From contig CAMVCW010000001.1 of the NCBI GenBank assembly GCA_947166125.1, positions 219,104-283,103 of the forward strand: 64,000 nucleotides of DNA. Direction: 5' to 3'. Position numbers and translations under genes: made by a program. Shown here in pieces: positions 36,481 through 45,811 of this stretch. Every line of letters begins with the position of its first letter. Positions within the stretch are counted from its first letter, which is position 1. Origin of the DNA: an uncultured Candidatus Saccharibacteria bacterium (GTDB lineage: Bacteria > Patescibacteriota > Saccharimonadia > Saccharimonadales > Saccharimonadaceae). The notes beneath the pieces were generated by a model. That model was not told the origin of the DNA. It made no database searches and was given only the letters and a program-made list of their open reading frames with translations.

Positions 36481-37494
36481 TTATTTGTGGGGTTTTGAAA
36501 TGTTGGCGGGGCGACCGTAATCTGGCAAGATGAGTTGGTGTTTTTTGCCGTGATGATCATAGAGGGGGATGTTTAGCTCTGAAGCTAAGGTATTAACTAT
36601 CGTGGCGCCAATGCGGAGACCAGTAAAAGAGCCGGGGCCAGACATAAAAGTAATTTCGGAAATATCTTGGAAGGCTTGATTGTTTTCTTGCAATTTATCA
36701 TGAATAAACTTGAGTAATTTTTCGGCGAGATCGTTGGCAAAAGTGTAGCGATATTCTTGCTCGTTCAATTTGAGGATGGTTTCGGGGGTAGAAGTATCCA
36801 GATACATAGATAACCAAATAACGCCTTTCTCGACTCGCTCGCTTCGGCCCGTCTGTGTTTCATGAGACGGAACTGCCTTGTTCGGAAAATCAAGTAAACT
36901 TGATTTTCTCTCACTTCGTTGTTCCGTCGTTACGGGCGAAGCTTCGCTTATCCTGCTCCTCGTTAGTCGCGTACGGTCTCGAAAGGTGTTATTTTGGCCA
37001 TCTTTGACCTTTATCTCACGAGAACCGTTATTAAGTTTGTTGATAAAAAGTTTAATATGGTTTTTAGGAAGTATATTTCTGACGGAGTCTGACCACTCAA
37101 CGATAATTATATTTTTAGGATTTGTGAGATTTTCTTGTAAATCTTCTAACATGATGCCTGGGTCTGGGAGGCGATAAAAATCATAATGGATGAGACGGCC
37201 GCCATTTTTGAGGGCGTAGGATTTGGAGATAGTAAAACTGGGGCTGGTGATAGGTTCTTTGATATCGAGACCTTTAGCAAAGCCGCGAGTGAGAGTGGTT
37301 TTGCCGGCTCCAACATCACCGATGAGTTCGATAACGATTGGCTCGACGGGTCTTGACCTCGCAGTTTCCTCCATCGTGTTCGCCTTACGGCTGCGCGCGT
37401 TGGGGGTCTCCCCAGCTCGGCCACCCGTGGATGTCATATAATCGACGAAGTCTTTGCCAAACTCTAGCATTTCTTGTTCAGAATTGATAATCAT
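36481..37494 (-). CDS. TsaE-TsaB fusion (t6A biosynthesis)
   Basis: TsaE: ELIGDVGAGKTTLTRGFAKGL, SPSFTISKSY, HYDFYRL; TsaB: MYLDTSTPETILKL, ITFMSGPGSFTGLRIG; one ORF. Confidence 0.88.
   Translation of the reverse strand: MIINSEQEMLEFGKDFVDYMTSTGGRAGETPNARSRKANTMEETARSRPVEPIVIELIGDVGAGKTTLTRGFAKGLDIKEPITSPSFTISKSYALKNGGRLIHYDFYRLPDPGIMLEDLQENLTNPKNIIIVEWSDSVRNILPKNHIKLFINKLNNGSREIKVKDGQNNTFRDRTRLTRSRISEASPVTTEQRSERKSSLLDFPNKAVPSHETQTGRSERVEKGVIWLSMYLDTSTPETILKLNEQEYRYTFANDLAEKLLKFIHDKLQENNQAFQDISEITFMSGPGSFTGLRIGATIVNTLASELNIPLYDHHGKKHQLILPDYGRPANISKPHK
36814..36997. repeat. Large palindromic element at the TsaE/TsaB junction
   Basis: Outer CCAAATAACGCCTTTCTCGA / TCGAAAGGTGTTATTTTGG; inner GACGGAAC/GTTCCGTC and GAAAATCAAGT-aa-ACTTGATTTTC. 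Confidence 0.88.
37346..37428. repeat. In-frame palindromic element, copy B (in TsaE domain)
   Basis: Ends ACGGGT/ACCCGT; gap-free alignment to the truB copy; encodes AGETPNARSRKANTMEETARSRPVE on the minus strand. Confidence 0.9.
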
Positions 37495-37496
37495 TG

Positions 37497-37510
37497 TATA
37501 ATATATTATA
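37497..37510. promoter_or_regulatory. Palindromic bidirectional -10 region between tsaE-tsaB and murC
   Basis: TATAATATATTATA inside an 18-nt intergenic space between divergent ATGs (37494 minus, 37513 plus). Confidence 0.75.
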
Positions 37511-37512
37511 TC

Positions 37513-38733
37513 ATGAATATTTATATATCTGGTATATCTGGAACGGGGATGGGGCCGTTGGCGTTGATGGCAAAGCAAGCCGGTTTTACTGTGTGGGGGT
37601 CTGATCTTGCGAAGGGGGCGATTTATGATGAATTGATTAATGCTGGAATTGAGGTATATATTGGTGAGCAAGATGGTGAGTTTTTGCGAGAGAAACTGGA
37701 AGATGGGGTGGATTGGTTTGTATATACTTCGGCTTTGCCGGAGAACCATCCTGAACTAATTTTGGCGCGAAAATTAGGAGTGAAATGTACTAAACGAGAT
37801 AATTTTACGGCTTTTTTGGTTTCTGAATTAGGACTTAAAATGATAGCGGTGGCAGGGACGCATGGTAAAACTACTACTACGGCAATGATTGTGTGGGCAG
37901 CATTGAAACTAGATTTATCTGTAGCTTATATTGTGGGAACGACTTTGGGTTTTGCGATATCTGGGGCGTATAAGCCTGGTGATAAATATTTTGTATATGA
38001 AGCGGATGAATATGATCGGAATTTTTTGAAGTATCATCCATGGCTAGCGGTAATTCCGGCAGTTAGCTATGATCATCCGGATATTTATCCCACTAGAGAA
38101 GATTATGAAGCGGCATTCTTGCAATTTAAAATGCAGAGCGAGAAAGTGGTAGAAAAAAGTAGTTTTGATGAAAACGAGTTTAGGCTGGCGGGTGAAGTGC
38201 GCAGAAAAGATGCGGCGCTAGCGGCAGAAGCAATTTTGGCGATGGCACCGGAGATTAAGCGTGAAGAAATTGTGGAGATTTTAAGCAAGTTTCCTGGAGT
38301 GGGGCGGAGATTCGAAAAAATTAGCGACGGGGTATATACGGATTACGCGCATCATCCAGAGGAAATTGTTGCGACGATGGGGATCGTGAAGGACGAAAAG
38401 CGACTTCGCAATAAAAAAGGTATTGTGGTGGTATATCAGCCGCATCAGAATACGCGGCAACATGAGGTGCGAAACGGGTATTTTGATGCTTTTCTCGGTG
38501 CGGATAAGATTTATTGGTTGCCGACATATTTGACACGAGAGAATCCGGATTTATCGGTGCTTTCGCCAGAAGAATTAATTAGTGGATTAGTGAACAAAAA
38601 CGTGGTGGAAGCGGCAGAGCTTGGTGATGAATTGGCAGAAAAGTTGCGAGAATATGTAGCTGATGGCTATTTGGTGATTTTGATGACGGCTGGCCCAGCA
38701 GATGGGTGGCTACGCGAAAAGTTTGGCAAGTAA
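37513..38733 (+). CDS. murC: UDP-N-acetylmuramate--L-alanine ligase
   Basis: YISGISGTGMGPLALMAKQAGFTVWGSD, AVAGTHGKTTTTAMI, EADEYDRNFLKYHP, DYAHHPEEI. Confidence 0.9.
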   Translation: MNIYISGISGTGMGPLALMAKQAGFTVWGSDLAKGAIYDELINAGIEVYIGEQDGEFLREKLEDGVDWFVYTSALPENHPELILARKLGVKCTKRDNFTAFLVSELGLKMIAVAGTHGKTTTTAMIVWAALKLDLSVAYIVGTTLGFAISGAYKPGDKYFVYEADEYDRNFLKYHPWLAVIPAVSYDHPDIYPTREDYEAAFLQFKMQSEKVVEKSSFDENEFRLAGEVRRKDAALAAEAILAMAPEIKREEIVEILSKFPGVGRRFEKISDGVYTDYAHHPEEIVATMGIVKDEKRLRNKKGIVVVYQPHQNTRQHEVRNGYFDAFLGADKIYWLPTYLTRENPDLSVLSPEELISGLVNKNVVEAAELGDELAEKLREYVADGYLVILMTAGPADGWLREKFGK

Positions 38734-38806
38734 GCTCGATTATTTTGGAATAATTTTTGGTTAAAAAGTTTGGAATTTTTTGATGCTTATGGTAAGATGG
38801 TAGTAT

Positions 38807-39352
38807 ATGAAAGAGGGTAAGGCGAGTGAAGCGAAATCTGGGAATAAGGGTTTGGTGATTTTGTTGTGTGTGCTTGCGGTGGTGATTGTGGGATTGGGGG
38901 TAGGAGTGATTGTGGCTAATCGTAATAATAAAGGCACAGACGCTAATACTGGAGTTGAGCTTGGGTCTGGGTTTGTCGTTACGGATGGGCCTGTGGATGC
39001 TGACTATGTTCTTGATCTCATCCGAAGTGCAGAAAGTTTGAATAGCGTAGAAGAGGGCATTGGTTTATATGAATCTGCTATTGCTATGAACGCTGACAAT
39101 ATTGAGGATATCTTAAGATTGCGCATCTCTTACTGTGACTTCTTATTGAACAACGGACTTACAGAAGCTTGTTTTAAACAATTGGACTTGATTGACAAAA
39201 CTAAGCTTGATGTTATGCAATTGATTAGGTTATATATTGCTTATCGTAATGACTATATATATATTGAGGACGAAGAAATGGCTGCACGGTACGATGCTGA
39301 AGTCGAGAGGCTTGTGGAAGAAAATAATATTAGTGATAATGCGGAGTTTTAA
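38807..39352 (+). CDS. Single-TM protein, 181 aa
   Basis: N-terminal TM helix; followed after 1 nt by a large surface protein gene. Confidence 0.65.
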   Translation: MKEGKASEAKSGNKGLVILLCVLAVVIVGLGVGVIVANRNNKGTDANTGVELGSGFVVTDGPVDADYVLDLIRSAESLNSVEEGIGLYESAIAMNADNIEDILRLRISYCDFLLNNGLTEACFKQLDLIDKTKLDVMQLIRLYIAYRNDYIYIEDEEMAARYDAEVERLVEENNISDNAEF

Positions 39353-39353
39353 A

Positions 39354-42300
39354 ATGGCAAGAGTAAAAGTTTTTTCGGTAATTATGATTATATTGACATT
39401 CTTTTCAGCAGTATTTGCTCCTGGAGTGGTTGCTACTGGCGGGGCTGATGAGGGTGTGTCTCCGAGCGGTGGTAGCTGTAATTACGATAGTAATGTATAT
39501 TGGTGGGATACTTGTTTTGGTCGTTCTTGGCAGGCGTATGAAGTAAAAAAAGATTTGCCCAGTAGCGATACTGTGCGTTTTCATTATACCAATCAAACTG
39601 GCGGACCGGTTTATCTTCATTATTGTAAAAAAGGGCAAACGCTCTATAACTACGGTTTTGAGGTTCATGCCGGAAATAGTTCGGCGGGCTATCAGGTTTC
39701 CACACAAACAAATAAAGAAGGAACCCAGGCGAAATGGCGAAGTAGTGGGGCTTTGGGTGCGTTTACGGGGAGTCTAAATACTACGGGAGCATATCTTCAG
39801 GTTAAGGGATATGCTAATCAGAGTATTGTCAAAAATAAATATGACGACATGGTTGCTTACGATGAAGAACATGGGACTAATTATACGCATGATACAACAT
39901 GGGATAGTGTTGGGTATTTTTGTTTTGATCCTGACGTCGAGAAAAAGGCTCTTACTGCTTATGCTGTGACAGAATTTAAAGAAGAAGGTGGTAAGGGTTA
40001 TCATAAGTATCTTACAACAAGTGGGACTGTGAGCGATTGGTTGGAGTCTGCGCCAAATAACGCTTATACTGTATCCAGCGGTTTAGTGAAATATGGTTCC
40101 TCTGCCAGTGTAACGGTCGATAATTCAAAAGGTGACTATGAGTTTGGTGGATGGGGGTCTAGCTGTGGAGATGAGCCTGGTGAGACGGCCGATAATGCGA
40201 ATAGGAAGTGTACGGTTAATGCGCTTAATAATAATAAGAACGTCTATGCTTATTACAATGCGGTATCTTTGTTCATGGGGGACTCATCGGTTGCTGAGGT
40301 GTCGGAGGATAACAAAGGAATCGGATGGAATGATATACCAGAAAGTAAAAAAAGGTATACTAATTGGCAAAGTGAAAGCAAACTTAATACACCCACCTAT
40401 GTAGTGAATAATTGTGACCCGGAAAAAGGTTGTTGGGTTTCTTTCCGTCACTATCTCAAGAGGATGTCTGGAACTGGTTCTACGAAGTTTTCGATTGAAA
40501 GGGAACTTGGTGATGGTGTGGGGTGGACTATTCACAACTTCACTACCACTAGTGGAGAAAATGTCGCGGCTAATCCGGTAAAGATGTACCCTGGTCAAAA
40601 ATTATGCGAAACACTCAGTTTTTATGCGAAAAGTGATTCTGGCGCAAACGTTAAGGGCAATGTGGTTCAGACGAGAATCTGTGCGGCGGCGGTGGCTACG
40701 GTGGGTGCTGATATTGATATCCAAATTAGGGATCAGCGAAGTAGTGATAGATATAATGAATATGGTAAGAGTGACATTGTATATGCAAAGCCAACTGATA
40801 CGGTAAATATCAAAGGAAGCTATTCTCCTAAATATCAGTCGTTATATGATACGGTGTTGCCAAAAGGTGCTACAGTGAATGGTCGCGAAATCAGCAATAA
40901 TAATGGCACGAAAATAGGCAATATGTTTAGTTTGTATAATAATCCGGCGTGGAATAATGCTTTTTCGATAAATCTGTTTTATGATGAAAAAGATTTAGGT
41001 AAGAACTGTGATGATAAGAATTATTACAATGGCACTGTTGGTAGTGCCGATAAGTATGACGGTGTTGCTGATTATCAAGTAATGCATAATGATGTTGGTA
41101 AAACAAAAAAGGCTAAGGCTGTTACAAATATTTGTGAGCCAGTAAAAAATACACCAAAACAGGTTTTGCTAACATATTCCGATTCGGCATCGTTCACTGC
41201 TAATGTCGATGTTGGTGACAAAAGAAGTAAGGAAGTATCGATAGCTGTTCCGTATAATTTTAGTAATTCTACCGAGATTACTAATGCTCAGGGTTCCGTA
41301 GTTTATGCGGGGGAGGCTGCCAGTATAAACTATAATATAACGGTCGGAACAAAAAATAATAGTGAAACAAATGGCGAATATGCTACTCCGGTGCCTGGTG
41401 CGGAATGGGGATTAAGTATGAGTTATGATGGTGGCGCGACATGGGATGATGTTAAGCTTGGTAGCGGTGATCTTAATAGTGGAAATGAATATAAGTTTGA
41501 GGGAGGAAAAGAGCCAAAAGGTGGCATAGAAGGCAAGACTGTTAATATTCCGGATTTACCGGCAGGAACTGTGATATATTTTAGGTCTTGGGTGACTCCT
41601 GGTGATAGTGGTGATCCAATAAATATGGATGTGGGTAAATTCTCTGGAAAAGTCTATTCCAAAGAAGTAAGCTTTATTGTGGCAAAGAGGCCGAGTTTCC
41701 AGGTGTGGGGCGGAAATATCTATTCAGCAAAGGATGTTGGATTGTCTATGAGTGTAAAGAATAATTTGGCTGACGAGGCAGATTATCCATATAATATGAC
41801 TGGCGGAGATAAAGTGCGCGTGTTTGGCTCATGGGCGGAATTAAGCTTGGTGGCGGAAGGGGAAATAAAAGGTCTTTCTAGTGGTGCTGGACTTGGATAT
41901 GGAACGACTACTGATGCCGGGAACGCTTCTCAGCAGAAAACGATAAAAACTTTGGGCGGTAGAGATAGTAGCGATTATTGTCTTATGAGCACGTTAAGTA
42001 TTGAAAATGATAATTGCAAAAGCTATGTTGGAAATCTTGGCAGGAGTAGTGGAAGGAGTGGTGATAAATCTAGTCTATTGTCTGATTTTACTGAGGAAAT
42101 AGGAACTAACTATAGGGTTATTGATTTTGGGAGCGATGGATTCGTTTTGAGAGAAAGAATTGGAGAATTAGATGATTTTAGTGGTGAAGAGATAAGTGAA
42201 GACGGGAATACTCGTGTATTGACGACTAAGGTAATTAGGACTAAGGGCGATGTTGTGATTGATAAGAATATTATATATGACAATGATGGGCGTAACACTA

Positions 42301-42680
42301 CTGAGGGCTATTCAAATCTGGAAAGTATTCCTAAAATTATCATTTATGCCGAAAATATAAATATTTCTTGTAGTGTGACGCGAGTGGACGCTGTGCTTAT
42401 TGCGGATAAAAATATAAATACATGTGATGGTAAAAAGAATAATGAAGATGTGAACTTGGAAGCAAGATCTAAACAGTTGGTGATTAATGGTTCCGTGATT
42501 TCAAATGCATTAACGCTTGGACGGACTTATGGTGCGGCTACCGGGAAGAACTCCGTGATACCAGCAGAAATAATAAACTATGATACGTCGTTATATTTAT
42601 GGGCAAATAATCAATCTAGTGCTACGACTTCTGGTAAGTTAACTGAGACATACATCAACGAGCTGGCGCCAAGATATTAA
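39354..42680 (+). CDS. Large secreted surface protein (about 1109 aa)
   Basis: MARVKVFSVIMIILTFFSAVFAPGVVA signal peptide; start chosen just after the upstream stop. Confidence 0.8.
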   Translation: MARVKVFSVIMIILTFFSAVFAPGVVATGGADEGVSPSGGSCNYDSNVYWWDTCFGRSWQAYEVKKDLPSSDTVRFHYTNQTGGPVYLHYCKKGQTLYNYGFEVHAGNSSAGYQVSTQTNKEGTQAKWRSSGALGAFTGSLNTTGAYLQVKGYANQSIVKNKYDDMVAYDEEHGTNYTHDTTWDSVGYFCFDPDVEKKALTAYAVTEFKEEGGKGYHKYLTTSGTVSDWLESAPNNAYTVSSGLVKYGSSASVTVDNSKGDYEFGGWGSSCGDEPGETADNANRKCTVNALNNNKNVYAYYNAVSLFMGDSSVAEVSEDNKGIGWNDIPESKKRYTNWQSESKLNTPTYVVNNCDPEKGCWVSFRHYLKRMSGTGSTKFSIERELGDGVGWTIHNFTTTSGENVAANPVKMYPGQKLCETLSFYAKSDSGANVKGNVVQTRICAAAVATVGADIDIQIRDQRSSDRYNEYGKSDIVYAKPTDTVNIKGSYSPKYQSLYDTVLPKGATVNGREISNNNGTKIGNMFSLYNNPAWNNAFSINLFYDEKDLGKNCDDKNYYNGTVGSADKYDGVADYQVMHNDVGKTKKAKAVTNICEPVKNTPKQVLLTYSDSASFTANVDVGDKRSKEVSIAVPYNFSNSTEITNAQGSVVYAGEAASINYNITVGTKNNSETNGEYATPVPGAEWGLSMSYDGGATWDDVKLGSGDLNSGNEYKFEGGKEPKGGIEGKTVNIPDLPAGTVIYFRSWVTPGDSGDPINMDVGKFSGKVYSKEVSFIVAKRPSFQVWGGNIYSAKDVGLSMSVKNNLADEADYPYNMTGGDKVRVFGSWAELSLVAEGEIKGLSSGAGLGYGTTTDAGNASQQKTIKTLGGRDSSDYCLMSTLSIENDNCKSYVGNLGRSSGRSGDKSSLLSDFTEEIGTNYRVIDFGSDGFVLRERIGELDDFSGEEISEDGNTRVLTTKVIRTKGDVVIDKNIIYDNDGRNTTEGYSNLESIPKIIIYAENINISCSVTRVDAVLIADKNINTCDGKKNNEDVNLEARSKQLVINGSVISNALTLGRTYGAATGKNSVIPAEIINYDTSLYLWANNQSSATTSGKLTETYINELAPRY

Positions 42681-42704
42681 AGCGTAGCATGCTATAATGA
42701 ATCT

Positions 42705-44054
42705 ATGAAGAATAGAAGTTTGTTTGTTTGCCAACAATGTGGTACAAGTTATGCGAAATGGGTGGGGCAGTGTACAAATTGTGGGAATTGGAATTCGTTG
42801 GTGGAACAAACTGCAGAAGTAGAATTTGGTAAAAAATCTACCATTGAAAAAGGTAGAGCGTCTGGTAAGAAACTTGAATTTGTAAAACTAAATACCGTAG
42901 TGTCATCTGACGCAAAGGCACGACTACTGACTGAATTTAATGATTTAAACACAGTGTTAGGCGGTGGGATATTAATGGGCTCGGTTTCGCTGCTCGCGGG
43001 GCAGCCGGGGATTGGTAAGTCTACGATTTTGATGCAAATATGTGCGGAAGTGGCAAAAAAACACAATGTACTATATATATCGGGTGAGGAAAGTGCTGGA
43101 CAGGTAAAATTAAGAGCAGAGAGGCTGGGTGCAAAATCTGACAAATTAAACTTTGCCGCGTCTACTTCTGGTAATGATATCGCTAAAACTATTGAAACTG
43201 GCGAATTTGATTTGGTGATAGTGGATTCTATTCAAACGCTTGCGATGGATGAGATATCTAGTGCGCCGGGGACAGTGAGCCAGGTAACTAATTGCGGAAA
43301 TTTGATAATTCGGGCGGCGAAAGCGACCGATACGGCGGTCATAATAGTAGGCCATGTAACAAAAGAGGGTACGTTGGCTGGACCAAAAGTATTAGAGCAT
43401 TTGGTGGATGTGGTGTTGAATTTTGAGGGCGATAGATATGGTGGATTTAAAACGGTGCGAGCAGTAAAAAATCGTTTCGGTTCTACTAATGAGGTAGCGA
43501 TTTTTGAGATGGGGCAGGATGGGCTAAAAGAAGTGCAAAATCCTTCGGCGGCGCTCTTGGCGGAACGGACCAATACGGATGGTTCGGTAATACTCGCTAC
43601 AATGGAAGGTAACCGACCAATACTGGTGGAAATTCAGGCGTTAGCGACAAATTCTAATTACGGCTACCCAAAACGCACAGCTTCGGGCTTTGATATTAAT
43701 CGGTTAAATTTATTAATTGCAGTACTTGAGCGGCGAACAAAATTAAAGTTGAGTGATAAAGATATATTCATTAATGTAGTGGGCGGGATGAAGCTAAACG
43801 ATTCGGCGGCAGATCTTGCAGTATGTATGGCAATAGCTAGTGCGGTGGCGGGAAGAAAACTTGGCGAAGAATATGTGGTGTTTGGTGAAGTGGGGCTAGG
43901 TGGTGAGATACGGTCGGCATTTCGGGCGGACCAAAGAATTGCAGAGGCGAAGAAACTGGGTTTTAAACATGCCATAGCGCCGCGGACGATAAAAAATCCT
44001 TTCGTAATTCCGGCGAAAGATTTACGTGAAACTTTGATAAGGTATGTGAAATGA
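42705..44054 (+). CDS. radA: DNA repair protein RadA
   Basis: CQQCGTSYAKWVGQCTNCGNWNS zinc finger, GQPGIGKSTILMQ, KNRFGSTNE. Confidence 0.96.
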   Translation: MKNRSLFVCQQCGTSYAKWVGQCTNCGNWNSLVEQTAEVEFGKKSTIEKGRASGKKLEFVKLNTVVSSDAKARLLTEFNDLNTVLGGGILMGSVSLLAGQPGIGKSTILMQICAEVAKKHNVLYISGEESAGQVKLRAERLGAKSDKLNFAASTSGNDIAKTIETGEFDLVIVDSIQTLAMDEISSAPGTVSQVTNCGNLIIRAAKATDTAVIIVGHVTKEGTLAGPKVLEHLVDVVLNFEGDRYGGFKTVRAVKNRFGSTNEVAIFEMGQDGLKEVQNPSAALLAERTNTDGSVILATMEGNRPILVEIQALATNSNYGYPKRTASGFDINRLNLLIAVLERRTKLKLSDKDIFINVVGGMKLNDSAADLAVCMAIASAVAGRKLGEEYVVFGEVGLGGEIRSAFRADQRIAEAKKLGFKHAIAPRTIKNPFVIPAKDLRETLIRYVK

Positions 44055-44599
44055 GGATCTTAGGGATTGATCCGGGGCTTGGTAGGTGTGGATTTGGTTT
44101 GATCGAAACGTCTACTGGGGTAAATGCACGAGCATTGGATTTTGGTGTGATAACTACTACGGTGGATGCGCCGTTGCCTCAGCGACTGAAAGAACTGTAC
44201 GATTCTTTGGTGGAAGTTTTTGACGAAACGAAGCCGGAAATTGTGGCAGTAGAAAAATTATTCTTTTCAAAAAATATCACCACAGGGATTGCAGTGGCAG
44301 AAGCGCGTGGTATAGTACTGCTTGTGGCGGAGCAAAGAGGGCTAACGGTATATGATTATTCTCCAAACGAAATAAAGAAAAGTTTGACGGGCTATGGTTC
44401 GGCGGATAAGTCGCAGATGGAAGAAATGGTACGTATGCACTTGGGGCTAGAAAAGAAACCAAAGCCAGATGATGTGGCGGACGCTTTGGCGGCAGCGATA
44501 ACTTGCGGATTTTTGTATCGGCAGGGGCCGGATAATAAATATAAGTTCTCTAATACACGTGGTGCTCATAGCGTGAAGAGTATAAAACTTGACAAATAA
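44051..44599 (+). CDS. ruvC: Holliday junction resolvase RuvC
   Basis: RILGIDPGLGRCGFGLIE, VAVEKLFFSKN, KPDDVADALAAAIT. Confidence 0.95.
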   Translation: MRILGIDPGLGRCGFGLIETSTGVNARALDFGVITTTVDAPLPQRLKELYDSLVEVFDETKPEIVAVEKLFFSKNITTGIAVAEARGIVLLVAEQRGLTVYDYSPNEIKKSLTGYGSADKSQMEEMVRMHLGLEKKPKPDDVADALAAAITCGFLYRQGPDNKYKFSNTRGAHSVKSIKLDK

Positions 44600-44618
44600 G
44601 CATAAGTGTGATAGAATT
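44590..44618 (+). promoter_or_regulatory. Promoter TTGACA-N17-TAGAAT upstream of ruvA
   Basis: ttgacaaataagcataagtgtgatagaat; a second TATAAT lies 6 nt before the ruvA ATG. Confidence 0.7.
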
Positions 44619-44668
44619 GATGTAACTGATTGATTTTGAGTGCTTCTTAAATATGCTATAATCAGGGT

Positions 44669-45244
44669 ATGATAGCACACTTAAGAGGTAAAATTGAGGA
44701 AAAGTTTGGTAATTTTTTGACCATTGATGTAAATGGTGTAGGATATGAAATAGCTGTGCCGACGCCGGATTTTGGGGCGGTGAATTTAGGCGAAGAGAAA
44801 AAATTTTATACTTATCATGCGGTACGAGAAAATGCGGAAGATTTATATGGATTTTCTAGCTTGGCAGCAAAAAAAATTTTTGAATTGCTAATATCTGTGC
44901 AGGGGATTGGGCCCAAGGCGGCGATAGCGATATTGTCATTAGCGGAGGCGGAAGAAGTACGTAATGCAATCGCTAATGCTGACGCGGCGTTTATTTCTAA
45001 AGCTTCTGGTGTGGGGAAAAAGAGTGCAGAGCGAGTGATAGTGGATTTAAGGGATAAAGTAGGAATACCGAGTCATTATGGAGCGACGGAGACGAAATTT
45101 GCTACGGCACAACCGGTAAATGATGAAGCGTTAGATGCGTTGATTGCGCTTGGTTTCCCATTGAAAGAAGCTACAGCAGCACTGGAAAAGGTAGATCCGG
45201 GCCTTTCTGTAGAAGAAAGAGTACGTCTGGCGCTTAAAGGCTAG
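44669..45244 (+). CDS. ruvA: Holliday junction helicase subunit RuvA
   Basis: MIAHLRGKIEEKFGNFLTIDVNGVGYEIAVP; QGIGPKAAIAILS; GVGKKSAERVIVDLRDK. Confidence 0.95.
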   Translation: MIAHLRGKIEEKFGNFLTIDVNGVGYEIAVPTPDFGAVNLGEEKKFYTYHAVRENAEDLYGFSSLAAKKIFELLISVQGIGPKAAIAILSLAEAEEVRNAIANADAAFISKASGVGKKSAERVIVDLRDKVGIPSHYGATETKFATAQPVNDEALDALIALGFPLKEATAALEKVDPGLSVEERVRLALKG

Positions 45245-45323
45245 AATATACAGCGAAAACCCTTGAAAAAATAAAACAAGTATGGTAAAATAACAGGTAA
45301 TTGTCTAATATAAAAGGTAAAAT

Positions 45324-45806
45324 ATGAGTTTTTCTATTCTAAAGCAAATTGGTGACGCGCAAAAGAAGAAAGCGGTGGTAGACGTCCGGTCTGGTGATAC
45401 CGTAAAAGTGACCCAAAAAATTAAAGAAGGTAGCAAATTCCGTTTGCAGACTTTTGAAGGTGTAGTGATTCGCGTGGATCGCAAAGAGTCTCACACTGCA
45501 CGGGTTGTAGTGCGTAAGGTTACATCTGGTGTAGGTGTGGAAAAGTCTTATCTTATTCACTCACCACTAGTAGAAAAGATTGAGATTACGAAGCGTGCAA
45601 AGGTACGTCGCAATAATCTTTCTTATCTACGTGATCGTTCTGGTAAATCTGCTCGGCTTAAGGGTAAGGATTTTGACCGTGTGGCAGTAAATGACACTAC
45701 GGTTGAAGAGCCAGAAGTTGAAGTAGTGGAAACTCCAGAAGAAACAGCAGAGGCTTCTGCAGAGAATACTGAAACTGAGAAAACAGAAGAAAAAACTGAA
45801 GCCTAA
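45324..45806 (+). CDS. rplS: 50S ribosomal protein L19
   Basis: RSGDTVKVTQKIKEGSKFRLQTFEGVVIRV...GVGVEKSYLIHSPLVEKIEITKRAKVRRNNLSYLRDRSGKSARLK; acidic tail. Confidence 0.95.
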   Translation: MSFSILKQIGDAQKKKAVVDVRSGDTVKVTQKIKEGSKFRLQTFEGVVIRVDRKESHTARVVVRKVTSGVGVEKSYLIHSPLVEKIEITKRAKVRRNNLSYLRDRSGKSARLKGKDFDRVAVNDTTVEEPEVEVVETPEETAEASAENTETEKTEEKTEA

Positions 45807-45811
45807 TTTAG

